Numbered from the stretch's first letter, positions 1 to 7,803 are shown. The stretch is DNA of 8,816 nt from a bacterium (GCA_020056545.1 JAGVHM010000031.1:1-8816); one strand, 5' to 3'. A program made the numbers and translations. The notes: a model not told the origin generated them from the letters alone.

Positions 1-396
1 ATCCGCGGCCTCCCTCTTCCCGCACGTCCCGTGCGCGGTGAACACCTCGGCCACCTGGCCCCCGATGGTCAGCACGGGGTTCAGGGAGGTCATCGGCTCC
101 TGGAAGATCATCGAGATCTCCTTCCCACGCACGGCGCACATCTCCTCTTCGGAGATTGCCAGAAGGTCGCGGCCCCGGAAAGAGATGCTCCCCCCCTCAG
201 CCACCGCGGGGGGCTGCTGGAGAAGCCGGAGGATCGAAAGGGCCGTGACGGTCTTGCCGCACCCGGATTCCCCGACGAGACCGAGCGTTTCCCCGGCCTC
301 CAGGGAAAAAGAGACGCCGAACAGTGCGCGGACCGTCCCGCGCTCCGTGCGGAACGCGACGCGGAGGTCCTTTACCGCCAGCAGAGGTTCCGCCAT
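1..396 (-). CDS. Peptide ABC transporter ATP-binding protein, OppD/DppD class (N-terminal 132 residues; cut by window edge)
   Basis: ATPase subunit that would power the peptide importer encoded just upstream, acting on the cytoplasmic face of the inner membrane. The translation begins MAEPLLAVKDLRVAF. It carries a Walker A motif GESGCGKT at residues 42-49 and a Q-loop in FQEPMTSLNP, with Gln near residue 99; that Q-loop sequence is characteristic of the OppD/DppD/OppF group. The signature motif, Walker B and the family's C-terminal region would lie beyond position 1. The ATG at 396-394 is preceded by GGAGG (407-403) at 6 bases, and the stop of the upstream permease lies only 3 bases before it, so the two are cotranscribed. 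An OppF-type second ATPase would normally follow outside the window. Peptide specificity is inferred from the family; nickel or other oligomers are possible. Confidence 0.95.
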   Translation of the reverse strand, partial: MAEPLLAVKDLRVAFRTERGTVRALFGVSFSLEAGETLGLVGESGCGKTVTALSILRLLQQPPAVAEGGSISFRGRDLLAISEEEMCAVRGKEISMIFQEPMTSLNPVLTIGGQVAEVFTAHGTCGKREAAD

Positions 397-399
397 CCC

Positions 400-1260
400 C
401 TACCTCCCCCGCAACCGGGGATCGACGGCATCTCTGATCCCCTCGCCGAGAAGGTTGTACCCGAGCACGGTGAGAAGGATCGCCAGCCCCGGGTAGACGG
501 AGAGCCACCATGCGAACTCGATGTTGTCCTTGCCCGCGGTCAGGATGTTCCCCCAAGACGGCGTCGGCGGCTGCACGCCGATCCCCAGGAAGGAGAGCGC
601 CGACTCCGTGAGGATAGCCCCGGCAACTCCCAGCGTCGCGGCGACGAGGACGGGCGCCAGCGTGTTGGGCAGGATGTGCCGGAAGATGATCCGGGCGTCA
701 CCCGCCCCCTGCGCTCGTGCCGCCGCCACGAAGTCGCGTTCCTTCAGCGATAATGTCTCCGCGCGGACCAGCCGCGACACGCCCATCCATCCCGTGACGC
801 CGATGACTATCATGATGATGTAGATGGATGGCTCGAGAAAGGCGATCACCGCCAGGATGAGAAAAAACGTGGGAAAACAGAGCATGATGTCGACGAAGCG
901 CATGAGTACGGCGTCCGCCAGGCCGCCGTAGAACCCCGAAAAAAGCCCTACCAGGAGGCCGATGCAGGTCGCGATCCCCACCGCCACGAATCCCACCTTG
1001 AGCGAGATGCGGGCCCCGTACGCCATCCTCGCCAGGACATCCCGCCCCAGCTCGTCGGTCCCCAGGGGATGCCCCGCGGAGGGCGCCTGGAGAACCTTGA
1101 GGACGTCGATCCGGTTCGGATCGTGTCCGGAGAAGACCTGCGGAACGGCGGAGAGGATGAAAAAGAAAAGGACCACCGCTCCGCCGGCGACCGCCAGCCG
1201 GTTCCGGGCCAGCCGCCGCAGGAAGTCGAAGAACATGGAGTGCGCTCCGCCCGCCGCCAT
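400..1260 (-). CDS. Peptide ABC transporter permease, OppC/DppC class
   Basis: Second transmembrane subunit of the importer (286 residues, normal length for DppC/OppC). An N-terminal cytoplasmic stretch (FFDFLRRLARNRLAV) leads into a first membrane helix at about 22-40. The conserved segment HPLGTDELGRDVLARMAYGA (64-83) is the OppC signature. Further hydrophobic helices lie at about 87-112, 122-142, 146-162, 200-225 and 251-271. The cytoplasmic EAA loop that docks the ATPase is AAARAQGAGDARIIFRHILPN (179-199). The C-terminus DAVDPRLRGR is typical. The start at 1260 follows the upstream permease stop by 4 bases with only a weak Shine-Dalgarno. An internal ATG at 1236 (MFFDF) has GGAG at a good distance and is an alternative start, shortening the protein by 8 residues. 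Confidence 0.96.
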   Translation of the reverse strand: MAAGGAHSMFFDFLRRLARNRLAVAGGAVVLFFFILSAVPQVFSGHDPNRIDVLKVLQAPSAGHPLGTDELGRDVLARMAYGARISLKVGFVAVGIATCIGLLVGLFSGFYGGLADAVLMRFVDIMLCFPTFFLILAVIAFLEPSIYIIMIVIGVTGWMGVSRLVRAETLSLKERDFVAAARAQGAGDARIIFRHILPNTLAPVLVAATLGVAGAILTESALSFLGIGVQPPTPSWGNILTAGKDNIEFAWWLSVYPGLAILLTVLGYNLLGEGIRDAVDPRLRGR

Positions 1261-1264
1261 CGCG

Positions 1265-2239
1265 TCATCCCGCCCGGATGCGCGGGTCGGCCAGCGCGTA
1301 ACCGACGTCCGCCAGGAGGTTGCCGATCAGCGTCAGGAAGGCGCCGATGACCAGGATCCCCATTATGAGAGGGACATCGCGGGACATCACCCCCTGGTAG
1401 AAGAGCTGCCCCATCCCCGGGATGGCGAAGATCGTCTCGAAGATGACCGCCCCGCCGAGCAGGTCCGGCACGGAGAGCCCAAGTATCGTGATGACGGGGA
1501 GCAGGGCGTTCCGCATCGCGTGCCGGAACACCACCTGCCGCTCGACGAGTCCCTTGGCCTTCGCGGCGGCTATGTAATCCTGCCGGATCACCTCCAGCAT
1601 GTTGGAGCGCATGTAGCGCGACATCCCCGCCAGCCCGCCGAACCCGGCCAGAAGGACCGGAAGGACCAGGTGCCTCGCCCGGTCCCACGCCTTCCCCGCG
1701 AGGGGGAGCGAGTCGTGCTCCAGCGAAACCAGCCCCGAGATGGGAAGCCAGCCCAGCTTCACCCCGAACAGGATCATGAGGAGCAGGGCGAGCCAGAACG
1801 TGGGGACGGCGAAGCCGGTGAAGACGGTCACCGTCGAGATCCGGTCGAACCATGAGTCCTTCCGGACCGCCGAGTAGATCCCCAGCGGGATTGCGACAAG
1901 AAAGATCAGCCCCATGGAAAGGATGTTGATCGTGAGAGTGACCGGGATCCTCTCTCTGATCTTCTCGGAAACCTGCCGCCCGTCGGGGGCGAAGCTCTCG
2001 CCGAAGTCGAGCGTCGCCATCCGCCCCAGCCATCTCCCGTACTGCACGTGGATGGGCTGATCGAGGCCGTAGTAACGCACCATCCGCTCCCGATACTCCG
2101 CCGTGGCCTTGGGGTTCAGGTCGGCGGCGACGCTGATCGGTCCCCCGGGGGCCATGTGGATGGCGAGGAACGACAGCAGGCTGATGCCGACGAGGAGCGG
2201 AATCGTCAGAAGGAGCCGTCGCGCGACGTACCGGAGCAT
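1265..2239 (-). CDS. Peptide ABC transporter permease, OppB/DppB class
   Basis: First transmembrane subunit of the importer, 324 residues. The N-terminus [20 protein letters not shown] is the classic OppB/DppB start and first helix. A periplasmic loop follows, containing [17 protein letters not shown] (56-72), a conserved element of this family. Later helices are at about 101-122, 135-160, 191-206, 245-270 and 291-311. The EAA loop is [20 protein letters not shown] (223-242). The open frame extends upstream to 2473, but that extension runs antisense-free through the binding-protein gene in another frame and has no family match, so the ATG at 2239 is chosen. It lies 10 bases after the binding-protein stop, with a weak GGGG (2248-2245) as ribosome site, suggesting translational coupling. 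Confidence 0.96.
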   Translation of the reverse strand: MLRYVARRLLLTIPLLVGISLLSFLAIHMAPGGPISVAADLNPKATAEYRERMVRYYGLDQPIHVQYGRWLGRMATLDFGESFAPDGRQVSEKIRERIPVTLTINILSMGLIFLVAIPLGIYSAVRKDSWFDRISTVTVFTGFAVPTFWLALLLMILFGVKLGWLPISGLVSLEHDSLPLAGKAWDRARHLVLPVLLAGFGGLAGMSRYMRSNMLEVIRQDYIAAAKAKGLVERQVVFRHAMRNALLPVITILGLSVPDLLGGAVIFETIFAIPGMGQLFYQGVMSRDVPLIMGILVIGAFLTLIGNLLADVGYALADPRIRAG

Positions 2240-2249
2240 CGCATCCCCA

Positions 2250-3896
2250 TCACTGGTAAGAGGTGTACTTCTGCTCGGCCTTCGGAACGTACCACTTGAT
2301 GAAGTTGTAGCCGATCCCCGCGGGAGCCGGCTCGATCCCCCGGACCCGCTTGTGGAAGACCGGCAGCGCCTCCGGCGCGTAGAGGAAGACGTAGGGCTGC
2401 TCCTCCGCCAGGATCTCCTGGATCCGGAAGTACGCCTTCTTCCTCTTCTCCATGTCGAAGGTGCGGCGGCCATCCTCGAGAAGCCGGTCCACCTCGGCGT
2501 TGGAGAACCCCACGTGGTTCAGCTCGTCGGGGCCCGTCTTGGTGGAGCTCCAGATGTCGAACTGGTCCGGCTCGGGGCCCGTCGCCCAGCCGAGGATCAG
2601 GGCGTCGAACTTGCGCTTCTTTACGAACTCGTTGATGAAGGCGGCCCACTCCAGCGTACGGATCTCCATCTTGATCCCCACGGCGGCAAGCTGCTGCTGG
2701 ATTATGGCGGCCGTCTTGGAGCGGCTCTCGTTCCCGGCATTGGTGTACACGGTGAAAGCGAACTTTCTGCCGTCCTTCGCCATCGTCCCGTCCGCGCCGG
2801 GTTTCCATCCCGCCTCCGCGAGGAGCGCCTTCGCCTTCGCCGGGTCGTGGGGGTACTTCCGCACATCGGGGTTGTACACCCAATGGCCGGGCTTGTACGG
2901 GCCCGTGACTTCCTGCCCCAGCCCGAAGAGGACGCCGTCGATCAGCTCCTTCTTGTTGATCGCGTGGGCGATCGCCTGCCGGACCCTCTTCTCCTTGAAG
3001 AAAGGATGGTCGAGGCGGAAGCCCAGGTAGGTGTAGGCGAAGCCGAGATAGCGGTACTTCCGGAAATTCTTCCTGAACTCCTCCGTGTCCGTCTGCTTGG
3101 AATATTGCAGCGGGGTGAGCGTCATCTGGTCGATGCCGCCCGACTTGAGCTCGAGGAACATCGTCGCCTGGTCCGGGATGACGCGCGTGACGATCCGGGC
3201 GATGTACGGCTTCCCCTCGAAATAGTCCGGGTTCGCCTCGAAGACGATCTTAGCCCCCGGCTTCCACTCGATGAATCTATACGGCCCCGTTCCGATCGGG
3301 TGCGATTTGTTCAAGGGGCTCTGCTTGATGTCCGGGTATTTTTCCAGAAGGTGCTTCGGCAGGATGTTCAATCCCCAGGATTCCATGGCGGGGGCGTACG
3401 GCCTGTCGTATTCCACGATGACCGTATAGTGGTCCGGGTTGGACACCCGCCGCACCTGCTTGAAGGCTTCTCCGTACGCCGTGGGCGTCTTCGGGTCGAT
3501 CATCTTCCGGTAGGTGAACATCACGTCGTCGGAGGTGAACGGGACGTTGTCGTGCCACTTCACGTTTTTCCGGAGGCGGAAGGTGATCTTCTTCCCGTCG
3601 GGGGCCACCTCCCAGGACTCGGCGAGCTCTCCCTCGAGCTTGAGGTTCTTGTCGTACCGGACGAGGCCGTTGAATATGTAGTTCGCGGCTCCGTGGGAGG
3701 CCGAATCGCTCGTCACTGCGGACAGGAACCCGCTGACATCCCCGTTGCTCCCCTCCACCAGCGCGTCGCCGTATGCCGGGGCCTCCTGCGTTCCGGCATC
3801 ACCCTTGACCGGGGCCTCCCTCTTCTCCCCGGAACATCCGGCCGCCAGAAAAGCCAGGCCGGCAAGAACGGCAAGGAAAAGAATCGGGCGCCTCAT
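2250..3896 (-). CDS. Extracellular solute-binding lipoprotein, family 5 (peptide-binding, DppA/OppA-like)
   Basis: Captures the substrate in the periplasm and delivers it to the two permeases. It has 548 residues, close to the usual family length. A lipoprotein signal peptide ends in LAAGC, with Cys21 as the lipidation site, followed by a charged low-complexity linker. Family 5 marks include [20 protein letters not shown] early on, the segment [19 protein letters not shown] at about 110-130, [17 protein letters not shown] near residue 200, and [18 protein letters not shown] followed by [15 protein letters not shown] near the C-terminus. The ligand cannot be read from the sequence; di- or oligopeptide is most likely, with nickel chelates or sugars as lesser options. 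The start overlaps the previous gene's stop (ATGA) and has GGAGG (3909-3905) 8 bases upstream inside that gene. Confidence 0.96.
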   Translation of the reverse strand: MRRPILFLAVLAGLAFLAAGCSGEKREAPVKGDAGTQEAPAYGDALVEGSNGDVSGFLSAVTSDSASHGAANYIFNGLVRYDKNLKLEGELAESWEVAPDGKKITFRLRKNVKWHDNVPFTSDDVMFTYRKMIDPKTPTAYGEAFKQVRRVSNPDHYTVIVEYDRPYAPAMESWGLNILPKHLLEKYPDIKQSPLNKSHPIGTGPYRFIEWKPGAKIVFEANPDYFEGKPYIARIVTRVIPDQATMFLELKSGGIDQMTLTPLQYSKQTDTEEFRKNFRKYRYLGFAYTYLGFRLDHPFFKEKRVRQAIAHAINKKELIDGVLFGLGQEVTGPYKPGHWVYNPDVRKYPHDPAKAKALLAEAGWKPGADGTMAKDGRKFAFTVYTNAGNESRSKTAAIIQQQLAAVGIKMEIRTLEWAAFINEFVKKRKFDALILGWATGPEPDQFDIWSSTKTGPDELNHVGFSNAEVDRLLEDGRRTFDMEKRKKAYFRIQEILAEEQPYVFLYAPEALPVFHKRVRGIEPAPAGIGYNFIKWYVPKAEQKYTSYQ

Positions 3897-4549
3897 TCCG
3901 CATCCCTCCGCAGGACTATTTTCGCTCCGGAAATCTCGATCCTCACCACCGGCGGCGGCCCCGGGGCCTCCCGTCCCGGATAGGAAACCGCCACATCCTT
4001 TCCGGCGAACAGATACTCGGCGCGCAGCAGGAGGCGCCGGGACGCGTCGGAAAAGAGCCGCTGCCGCCGGTCTTCAAGGACCCACTCGCCGTCCTGCGTC
4101 CTCCCCGGATCTCCGTCGTCGAGGGGATACGCCGGCGCCCCGGAGAGGATCCGCCCGAGGGAAACCGGCCCCGCCGTCACCGGGGGAAAGTCCGGAGGCG
4201 GAAAGTCTCCCGCCGCAAGGCCCCTGGAGACCGTCACCCTCATCCCGTCGTTCGAAAGGAACATGACCGGCCGGCCGAGCGGATCGTAGAACCCGACGGT
4301 CTCCTCTGAGGAAGTCCGGGAGTTCACGCCTGCGACGAACGGGAACACGCCGCCGGAAACCTCGGCGAACCCGGTGAATGATATCTGGATGGGAAAGGTA
4401 ACCGCAGCGGCCGACGCGAAAAACTCCCGCGCCCCCCGCGCTTCTTCCCCCGCCAGGCGTTGCAGGCCGGGAGCGCATCCGGCTGCAAGGACCAGCGCCG
4501 ACGCGACCCAGCAGGCCGATGCCGCCCCTGACAGGAGACGGCGGCCCAT
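3893..4549 (-). CDS. Predicted outer-membrane lipoprotein, LolB-like
   Basis: A 218-residue exported lipoprotein: hydrophobic signal peptide ending in LVLAAGC, with Cys25 as the lipid site. LolB receives lipoproteins from LolA and inserts them into the outer membrane; E. coli LolB is about 207 residues. Here the body is rich in predicted beta strands. The stretch ETVGFYDPLGRPVMFLSNDG (about 83-102) resembles the 'dPlG.pv..l..dg' strand pair of LolB/DUF4292-type proteins, and the end VVRIEISGAKIVLRR looks like the last strand of that half-barrel. The position directly after a TPR gene matches the TPR-lolB order of other proteobacteria. Identity is inferred from pattern and context; a profile or structure match was not run, and a generic LolA/LolB-fold lipoprotein with another task is possible. 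The start lies 1 base after the TPR stop, with AGGTGA just upstream; the end overlaps the next start by 4 bases. Confidence 0.75.
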   Translation of the reverse strand: MGRRLLSGAASACWVASALVLAAGCAPGLQRLAGEEARGAREFFASAAAVTFPIQISFTGFAEVSGGVFPFVAGVNSRTSSEETVGFYDPLGRPVMFLSNDGMRVTVSRGLAAGDFPPPDFPPVTAGPVSLGRILSGAPAYPLDDGDPGRTQDGEWVLEDRRQRLFSDASRRLLLRAEYLFAGKDVAVSYPGREAPGPPPVVRIEISGAKIVLRRDAE

Positions 4550-4550
4550 A

Positions 4551-6251
4551 TCACCTGGCGGGCGGATCCTCTTTCTTGACCCGGCTGATCTTATTCCTTA
4601 TCTCCTCCGGCTTCTCGTGCCCCTTCGCTATCGCCTTCTCGAATAATGCGGAGGCCTCTTTCCCCTTCCCCTGGCTGACGAGGACGTCCCCCAGGTGCTC
4701 GAGCACCACCGGATCGTCCGGCACGAAGGTCAGCGCCCGCCGCAGCTCCGCCTCGGCCCGTGGAAGATCCCCCTGCCGGTAGTAAACCCAGGCCAGGCTG
4801 TCGATGAAAAATCCGTCGCTCGGCCGGACCTCCAGCGCCCGGAGGATAAGCGCTTCCGCCTCCTTGAGCTTCACGTTCCTGTCCGCGTAAGAGTAGCCGA
4901 GGTAGTTGAGCGCGACCGCGTTCTTCGGGTCGATCTCGATAGCGCTCTGAATAGACTCGACCATTTTCTCGAAGTTTCCCATCTTGTCGTACACGACACC
5001 CAGTGAAAACCGGGCGGAGGCGCTCTTCGGATCCTTGGCGACCGCCTCATTGAGGACGCCCACCGCCTCCTCGTATTTCCCCGCCTCTTCCAGCTGCCCG
5101 CCGAGGAACACCATCAGCGTCACGTCCTCCGGATACTTGGCCCGGAGCCTGCGCGTGACCTCGATCGACTCGGCCATCTTCTTCTTCCGCCCCAGCGTCA
5201 TCGCAAGGTGCAGCATCGCGTCCCTGTATACCGGCGAGGTGTCGGGAATCCCCTGGAACTGCTCCTGCGCCTCGGGCAGCAGCCCCTTTTCCTCGTACGT
5301 CGTGCCGAGGTAAAAGCGGACGTTGTGATTCTGAGGCTGGGCGGACAGGACGAAGCGGAACTCGTTTATCGCGTCGTCGTAGCGGTCCCGCTCGAGGTAG
5401 AGTATGCCCAGCCTCGTCCGGAATTCCAGGTTGTCGTTTGAGGATTTCTTGAGCTCTTCGTACTGGTCGACGGCCTGCTCGATCTTGTTCTCCATGATGA
5501 GGACGCGTCCCAGCCGCTCGCGGACGAGCAGGTTGTACGGCGAAATCTCCAGCGCCTTCTTGTACCGCTCCTCCGCCTCCGGAATCTTCCCCATCATCTC
5601 CAGAACTCCGCCCGAATCCACCAGGGCGCCGTCGAAGAAGGGGTGCAGGGAAAGGGCCTTGTCGAAATCTTTAAGGGCGTCCGGAAGCTTCCTCTGGGCG
5701 GCCAGGAGGCGTCCGCGGTAGTAATAGCCCAGGGCCGACTCCGGGTTCTTCATGATCAGCCCGTCGAGATACTCGCCGGCCTTGGCGAGGTCGCCCTTCT
5801 CCACGGAAAGCGTGGCCAGGTGTACGTAGACTTCCTCGTTCTCAGGATCATCCGAAAGGGTCCGGCGGTAGAGCTCGGCGGCCTTCTCCTTTTCTCCCGT
5901 CGTGGCCAGGATGCCGGCGAGCAGGTAACGCGACCGGGCGTGGCCGTCGTCTATCGACAGCGCCTTTTCGAGAACCTCCCTGGCCTCCACGAGCTTCCCC
6001 TTCTTGACATATACGTTGCCGATTTCATAGAGGATCGCAGGTTCGTTCTCCGCATACCGTAGGGCTTTCTGGTACATATCGAGAGCCGCGTCGAGATTCC
6101 CTTCCCTGTAAGAGAGATACCCGGACAGGAAAAATGAGTAGGCCCTGCCCGTCGCCCGGACGTTTCCCGCCATGCCGTTTCCGGGATACGCCTGCGCGTT
6201 CCCGGAGAAAACAAAAAGGGCCAAGGCCCCCAGGGCGAGTATTCTTTTCAT
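4551..6251 (-). CDS. Secreted tetratricopeptide repeat protein (15 TPR units)
   Basis: A 566-residue periplasmic scaffold protein. A type I signal peptide (MKRILALGALALFVFSGNAQA) is probably cleaved after Ala21; there is no lipobox cysteine. From residue 37 to 547 the protein is an unbroken run of 15 helix-turn-helix TPR units, fourteen of 34 residues and one (unit 13, about 445-479) of 35, with the usual A-x-x-x-Y/F, G/A and P positions. Units 13-14 contain NYLGYSYADRNVKLKEAEAL and DSLAWVYYRQGDLPRAEAEL. This segment is strongly conserved in the proteobacterial TPR proteins encoded next to lolB, including Pseudomonas LbcA, the partner of the CtpA protease. A short charged tail (KISRVKKEDPPAR) ends the protein. 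The ATG has AGGGAGC a few bases upstream. It is the first gene of the six-gene minus-strand run. The actual partner is unknown. Confidence 0.93.
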   Translation of the reverse strand: MKRILALGALALFVFSGNAQAYPGNGMAGNVRATGRAYSFFLSGYLSYREGNLDAALDMYQKALRYAENEPAILYEIGNVYVKKGKLVEAREVLEKALSIDDGHARSRYLLAGILATTGEKEKAAELYRRTLSDDPENEEVYVHLATLSVEKGDLAKAGEYLDGLIMKNPESALGYYYRGRLLAAQRKLPDALKDFDKALSLHPFFDGALVDSGGVLEMMGKIPEAEERYKKALEISPYNLLVRERLGRVLIMENKIEQAVDQYEELKKSSNDNLEFRTRLGILYLERDRYDDAINEFRFVLSAQPQNHNVRFYLGTTYEEKGLLPEAQEQFQGIPDTSPVYRDAMLHLAMTLGRKKKMAESIEVTRRLRAKYPEDVTLMVFLGGQLEEAGKYEEAVGVLNEAVAKDPKSASARFSLGVVYDKMGNFEKMVESIQSAIEIDPKNAVALNYLGYSYADRNVKLKEAEALILRALEVRPSDGFFIDSLAWVYYRQGDLPRAEAELRRALTFVPDDPVVLEHLGDVLVSQGKGKEASALFEKAIAKGHEKPEEIRNKISRVKKEDPPAR

Positions 6252-6277
6252 CGGCTCCCTTTACTCACGGATACGGT

Positions 6278-6292
6278 GTTGGATGTATTATA
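6278..6292 (-). promoter_or_regulatory. Possible promoter of the TPR-LolB-importer operon
   Basis: On the minus strand a perfect TATAAT lies at 6292-6287. The best -35 candidate, CCGGCA at 6314-6309 with a 16-base spacer, matches only 3 of 6 bases, so activation by a regulator would be plausible. Predicted transcription would start near 6280, leaving a leader of about 30 bases before the ATG at 6251. This is the only obvious promoter-like site for the six genes. Confidence 0.45.
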
Positions 6293-6294
6293 CA
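6284..6294. promoter_or_regulatory. Palindrome TGTATTATACA in the divergent intergenic region; possible operator
   Basis: The 11 bases form a perfect inverted repeat (TGTAT, T, ATACA) centred between the divergent TPR and tldD genes. It covers the minus-strand TATAAT and a plus-strand TATTAT (6286-6291) that could serve as the -10 of tldD. A protein bound here would affect both directions. The overlap with -10-like sequence means the symmetry could be accidental. Confidence 0.35.
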
Positions 6295-6322
6295 CAAAAC
6301 CGCCGTTCTGCCGGAGGATGCA

Positions 6323-7702
6323 ATGCTCTCAAAAACCGATACCGAGCGGGTCCTTTCCGCCCTGATGTCCCGTGGGGGGGAATACGGCGAGCTGTTTTTC
6401 GAGGAAGTGCGATCCCTCACGGTCCTGCTGGAGGACGGAAAGATCGAGAGGGTCCTTTCAGGGACCGACGCCGGGATCGGAATACGGTTGATCTTCCGCG
6501 GCAAGACGTTCTACGCGTACACGAACGAGACCGGGACGCGCGCTCTCGCGGCCCTGGCTTCCGATCTCTCGCGGCATGCGGAGGGCGGAGGCGTTCCCGT
6601 CGTCCTTCCGGCTTCGCCGGCCGTTGAGCGAAACCCTTCCCCCGTGCGGTTGCCGCCCTCGGCGAAAGGCATTGGAGAAAAGACAGCCCTGGTAACCCTT
6701 ATGGACCGTGCAGCCAGGGGTGTGTCGCCGGAAATCCGGCAGGTCCGCGCCACATACGGCGAGGCGGAGCGCCGCATCGAGGTCGCGGCGCACCCGGCCG
6801 GGTTCACCACCGATCAGCAGACGTTCACCGTGCTGTCCGTCCAGTGCGTGGCGGGGAACGGGGGCGGGTTGGCATCCGGCTACGAATCGGGCGGAGGGAC
6901 CGCAGGCTGGGAGTTTCTGGAGGAATTCATTCCGGAAGCCCTTGCGCGCAAGGCGGCGATGCGGGCCGTTTCAACCCTCTCCGCACGCAGGATTCCGGGG
7001 GGCCGTATGCCGGTCGTCCTCTCCGCAGAGGCCGGCGGGACCATGGTGCACGAGGCGATCGGGCATGGGCTGGAGGCGGACCTCGCCCGTCAGGGGATGT
7101 CGGTGTACAAGAACGAACTTGGGAAGGAGGTGGCGAGCCCGCTCGTTTCGATCGTCGACGATGCCACGGTTCCGTGGAAGCGGGGATCGTTCGGCATCGA
7201 TGACGAAGGCACGCCCGGCGAAAGGACCGTTCTGGTGGAAAACGGGGTCCTGAAGGGGTTCCTTCACGACCGGCTCTCCGCCATGAAGGAGGGAGCGCGC
7301 CCTACGGGGAACGGGCGCCGGGAATCGTACCGGCACAAGCCGATCCCGCGGATGAGCAACACGATCATCCTGCCGGGGACAGTTCCGCCGGGAGAGATAC
7401 TCCGGTCCGCCGAGCGCGGCCTGTTGGTGCTCAAGATGGGAGGAGGCCAGGTCAACACTGTCACCGGAGACTTCATGTTCGAGGTGGCGGAAGGATACAG
7501 GATCGAGAACGGGAAGCGCGGAGATCCGGTCCGCGGCGCCACCATCACGGGAAACGGCCCCGGGCTGCTCAAGATGATCGACAGGGTGGGAAGCGACCTG
7601 GGTTTCGGGCTGGGGACCTGCGGCAAGGAGGGGCAGGGCATCCCGGTGGGAGACGCGCAGCCCACCTTGAGCATCGGGCCGCCATGGATAACCGTGGGAT
7701 AA
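6323..7702 (+). CDS. tldD: TldD-family metalloprotease
   Basis: A 459-residue zinc metallopeptidase subunit of the TldD/TldE (PmbA) family, cytoplasmic. In E. coli the TldD-TldE heterodimer degrades unfolded peptides, matures microcin B17 and helps clear the CcdA antitoxin; TldD carries the active site. The motif HEAIGH is at residues 243-248 (H243, E244, H247/248 region) inside MVHEAIGHGLEAD, and the metal-binding cysteine is Cys433 in GTCGKEGQGIPVG, so the catalytic set is intact. Other family segments are FGIDDEGTPGERTVLVENG and GGGQVNTVTGDFMFEV. Length is close to E. coli TldD (481). The frame is open back to 6134, but that part overlaps the TPR gene. The ATG at 6323 has GGAGG (6313-6317) 5 bases upstream and gives the expected N-terminus (MLSKTDTERVLSALMSRGGE). 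It diverges from the TPR operon; no tldE is adjacent. Confidence 0.96.
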   Translation: MLSKTDTERVLSALMSRGGEYGELFFEEVRSLTVLLEDGKIERVLSGTDAGIGIRLIFRGKTFYAYTNETGTRALAALASDLSRHAEGGGVPVVLPASPAVERNPSPVRLPPSAKGIGEKTALVTLMDRAARGVSPEIRQVRATYGEAERRIEVAAHPAGFTTDQQTFTVLSVQCVAGNGGGLASGYESGGGTAGWEFLEEFIPEALARKAAMRAVSTLSARRIPGGRMPVVLSAEAGGTMVHEAIGHGLEADLARQGMSVYKNELGKEVASPLVSIVDDATVPWKRGSFGIDDEGTPGERTVLVENGVLKGFLHDRLSAMKEGARPTGNGRRESYRHKPIPRMSNTIILPGTVPPGEILRSAERGLLVLKMGGGQVNTVTGDFMFEVAEGYRIENGKRGDPVRGATITGNGPGLLKMIDRVGSDLGFGLGTCGKEGQGIPVGDAQPTLSIGPPWITVG

Positions 7703-7713
7703 CGCAATACGGC

Positions 7714-7741
7714 TTTTCAATTGCCGCCCTTTGTATATACT
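7714..7741 (+). promoter_or_regulatory. Probable sigma-70-type promoter of the small exported protein gene
   Basis: TTTTCA (7714-7719, 4 of 6 to the -35 consensus) is followed after 16 bases by TATACT (7736-7741, 5 of 6 to TATAAT). Transcription would start near 7748 and leave a leader of about 55 bases. The region between the tldD stop and the next ATG (7703-7803) is clearly more AT-rich around these boxes than its surroundings. No terminator for tldD is seen before it, so read-through is also possible. Confidence 0.5.
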
Positions 7742-7803
7742 GTACACAGTTTTCCGCCGTTCCTTCATATCCCGGCCGTTCGCCTGAAAAGGAGGGTTGC
7801 GAT

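Noticed and set aside
962..1855. Plus-strand open frame antisense to the two permeases
   Set aside because: Low-complexity translation spanning the junction of two clear permease genes; a GC-driven shadow with no ribosome site or family signature.
2240..2473. N-terminal extension of the OppB-type permease
   Set aside because: It overlaps the 3' end of the binding-protein gene in another frame, is Arg/Ser-rich, and the standard OppB N-terminus begins at the ATG at 2239.
2103..3983. Long plus-strand open frame (626 codons) antisense to the solute-binding protein gene
   Set aside because: Its translation is Arg/Leu/Val/Asp-rich without any recognisable domain, and it mirrors the codon structure of a well-supported family 5 binding protein. 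Long antisense frames are expected in GC-rich genes.
4551..6251. CRISPR or DNA tandem repeat suspected in the TPR gene
   Set aside because: The periodicity is at protein level (102 bases per unit) with diverged DNA; there are no identical repeats or spacers.
6134..6322. Upstream extension of tldD
   Set aside because: It would overlap the signal-peptide end of the divergent TPR gene; the ATG at 6323 has a strong ribosome site and the expected TldD N-terminus.
7741..7750. CTGT-AC-ACAG-like inverted repeat near 7740-7749 as a LexA/SOS box
   Set aside because: The half-sites are separated by only 2 bases, whereas the proteobacterial LexA box needs 8; the spacing does not fit.
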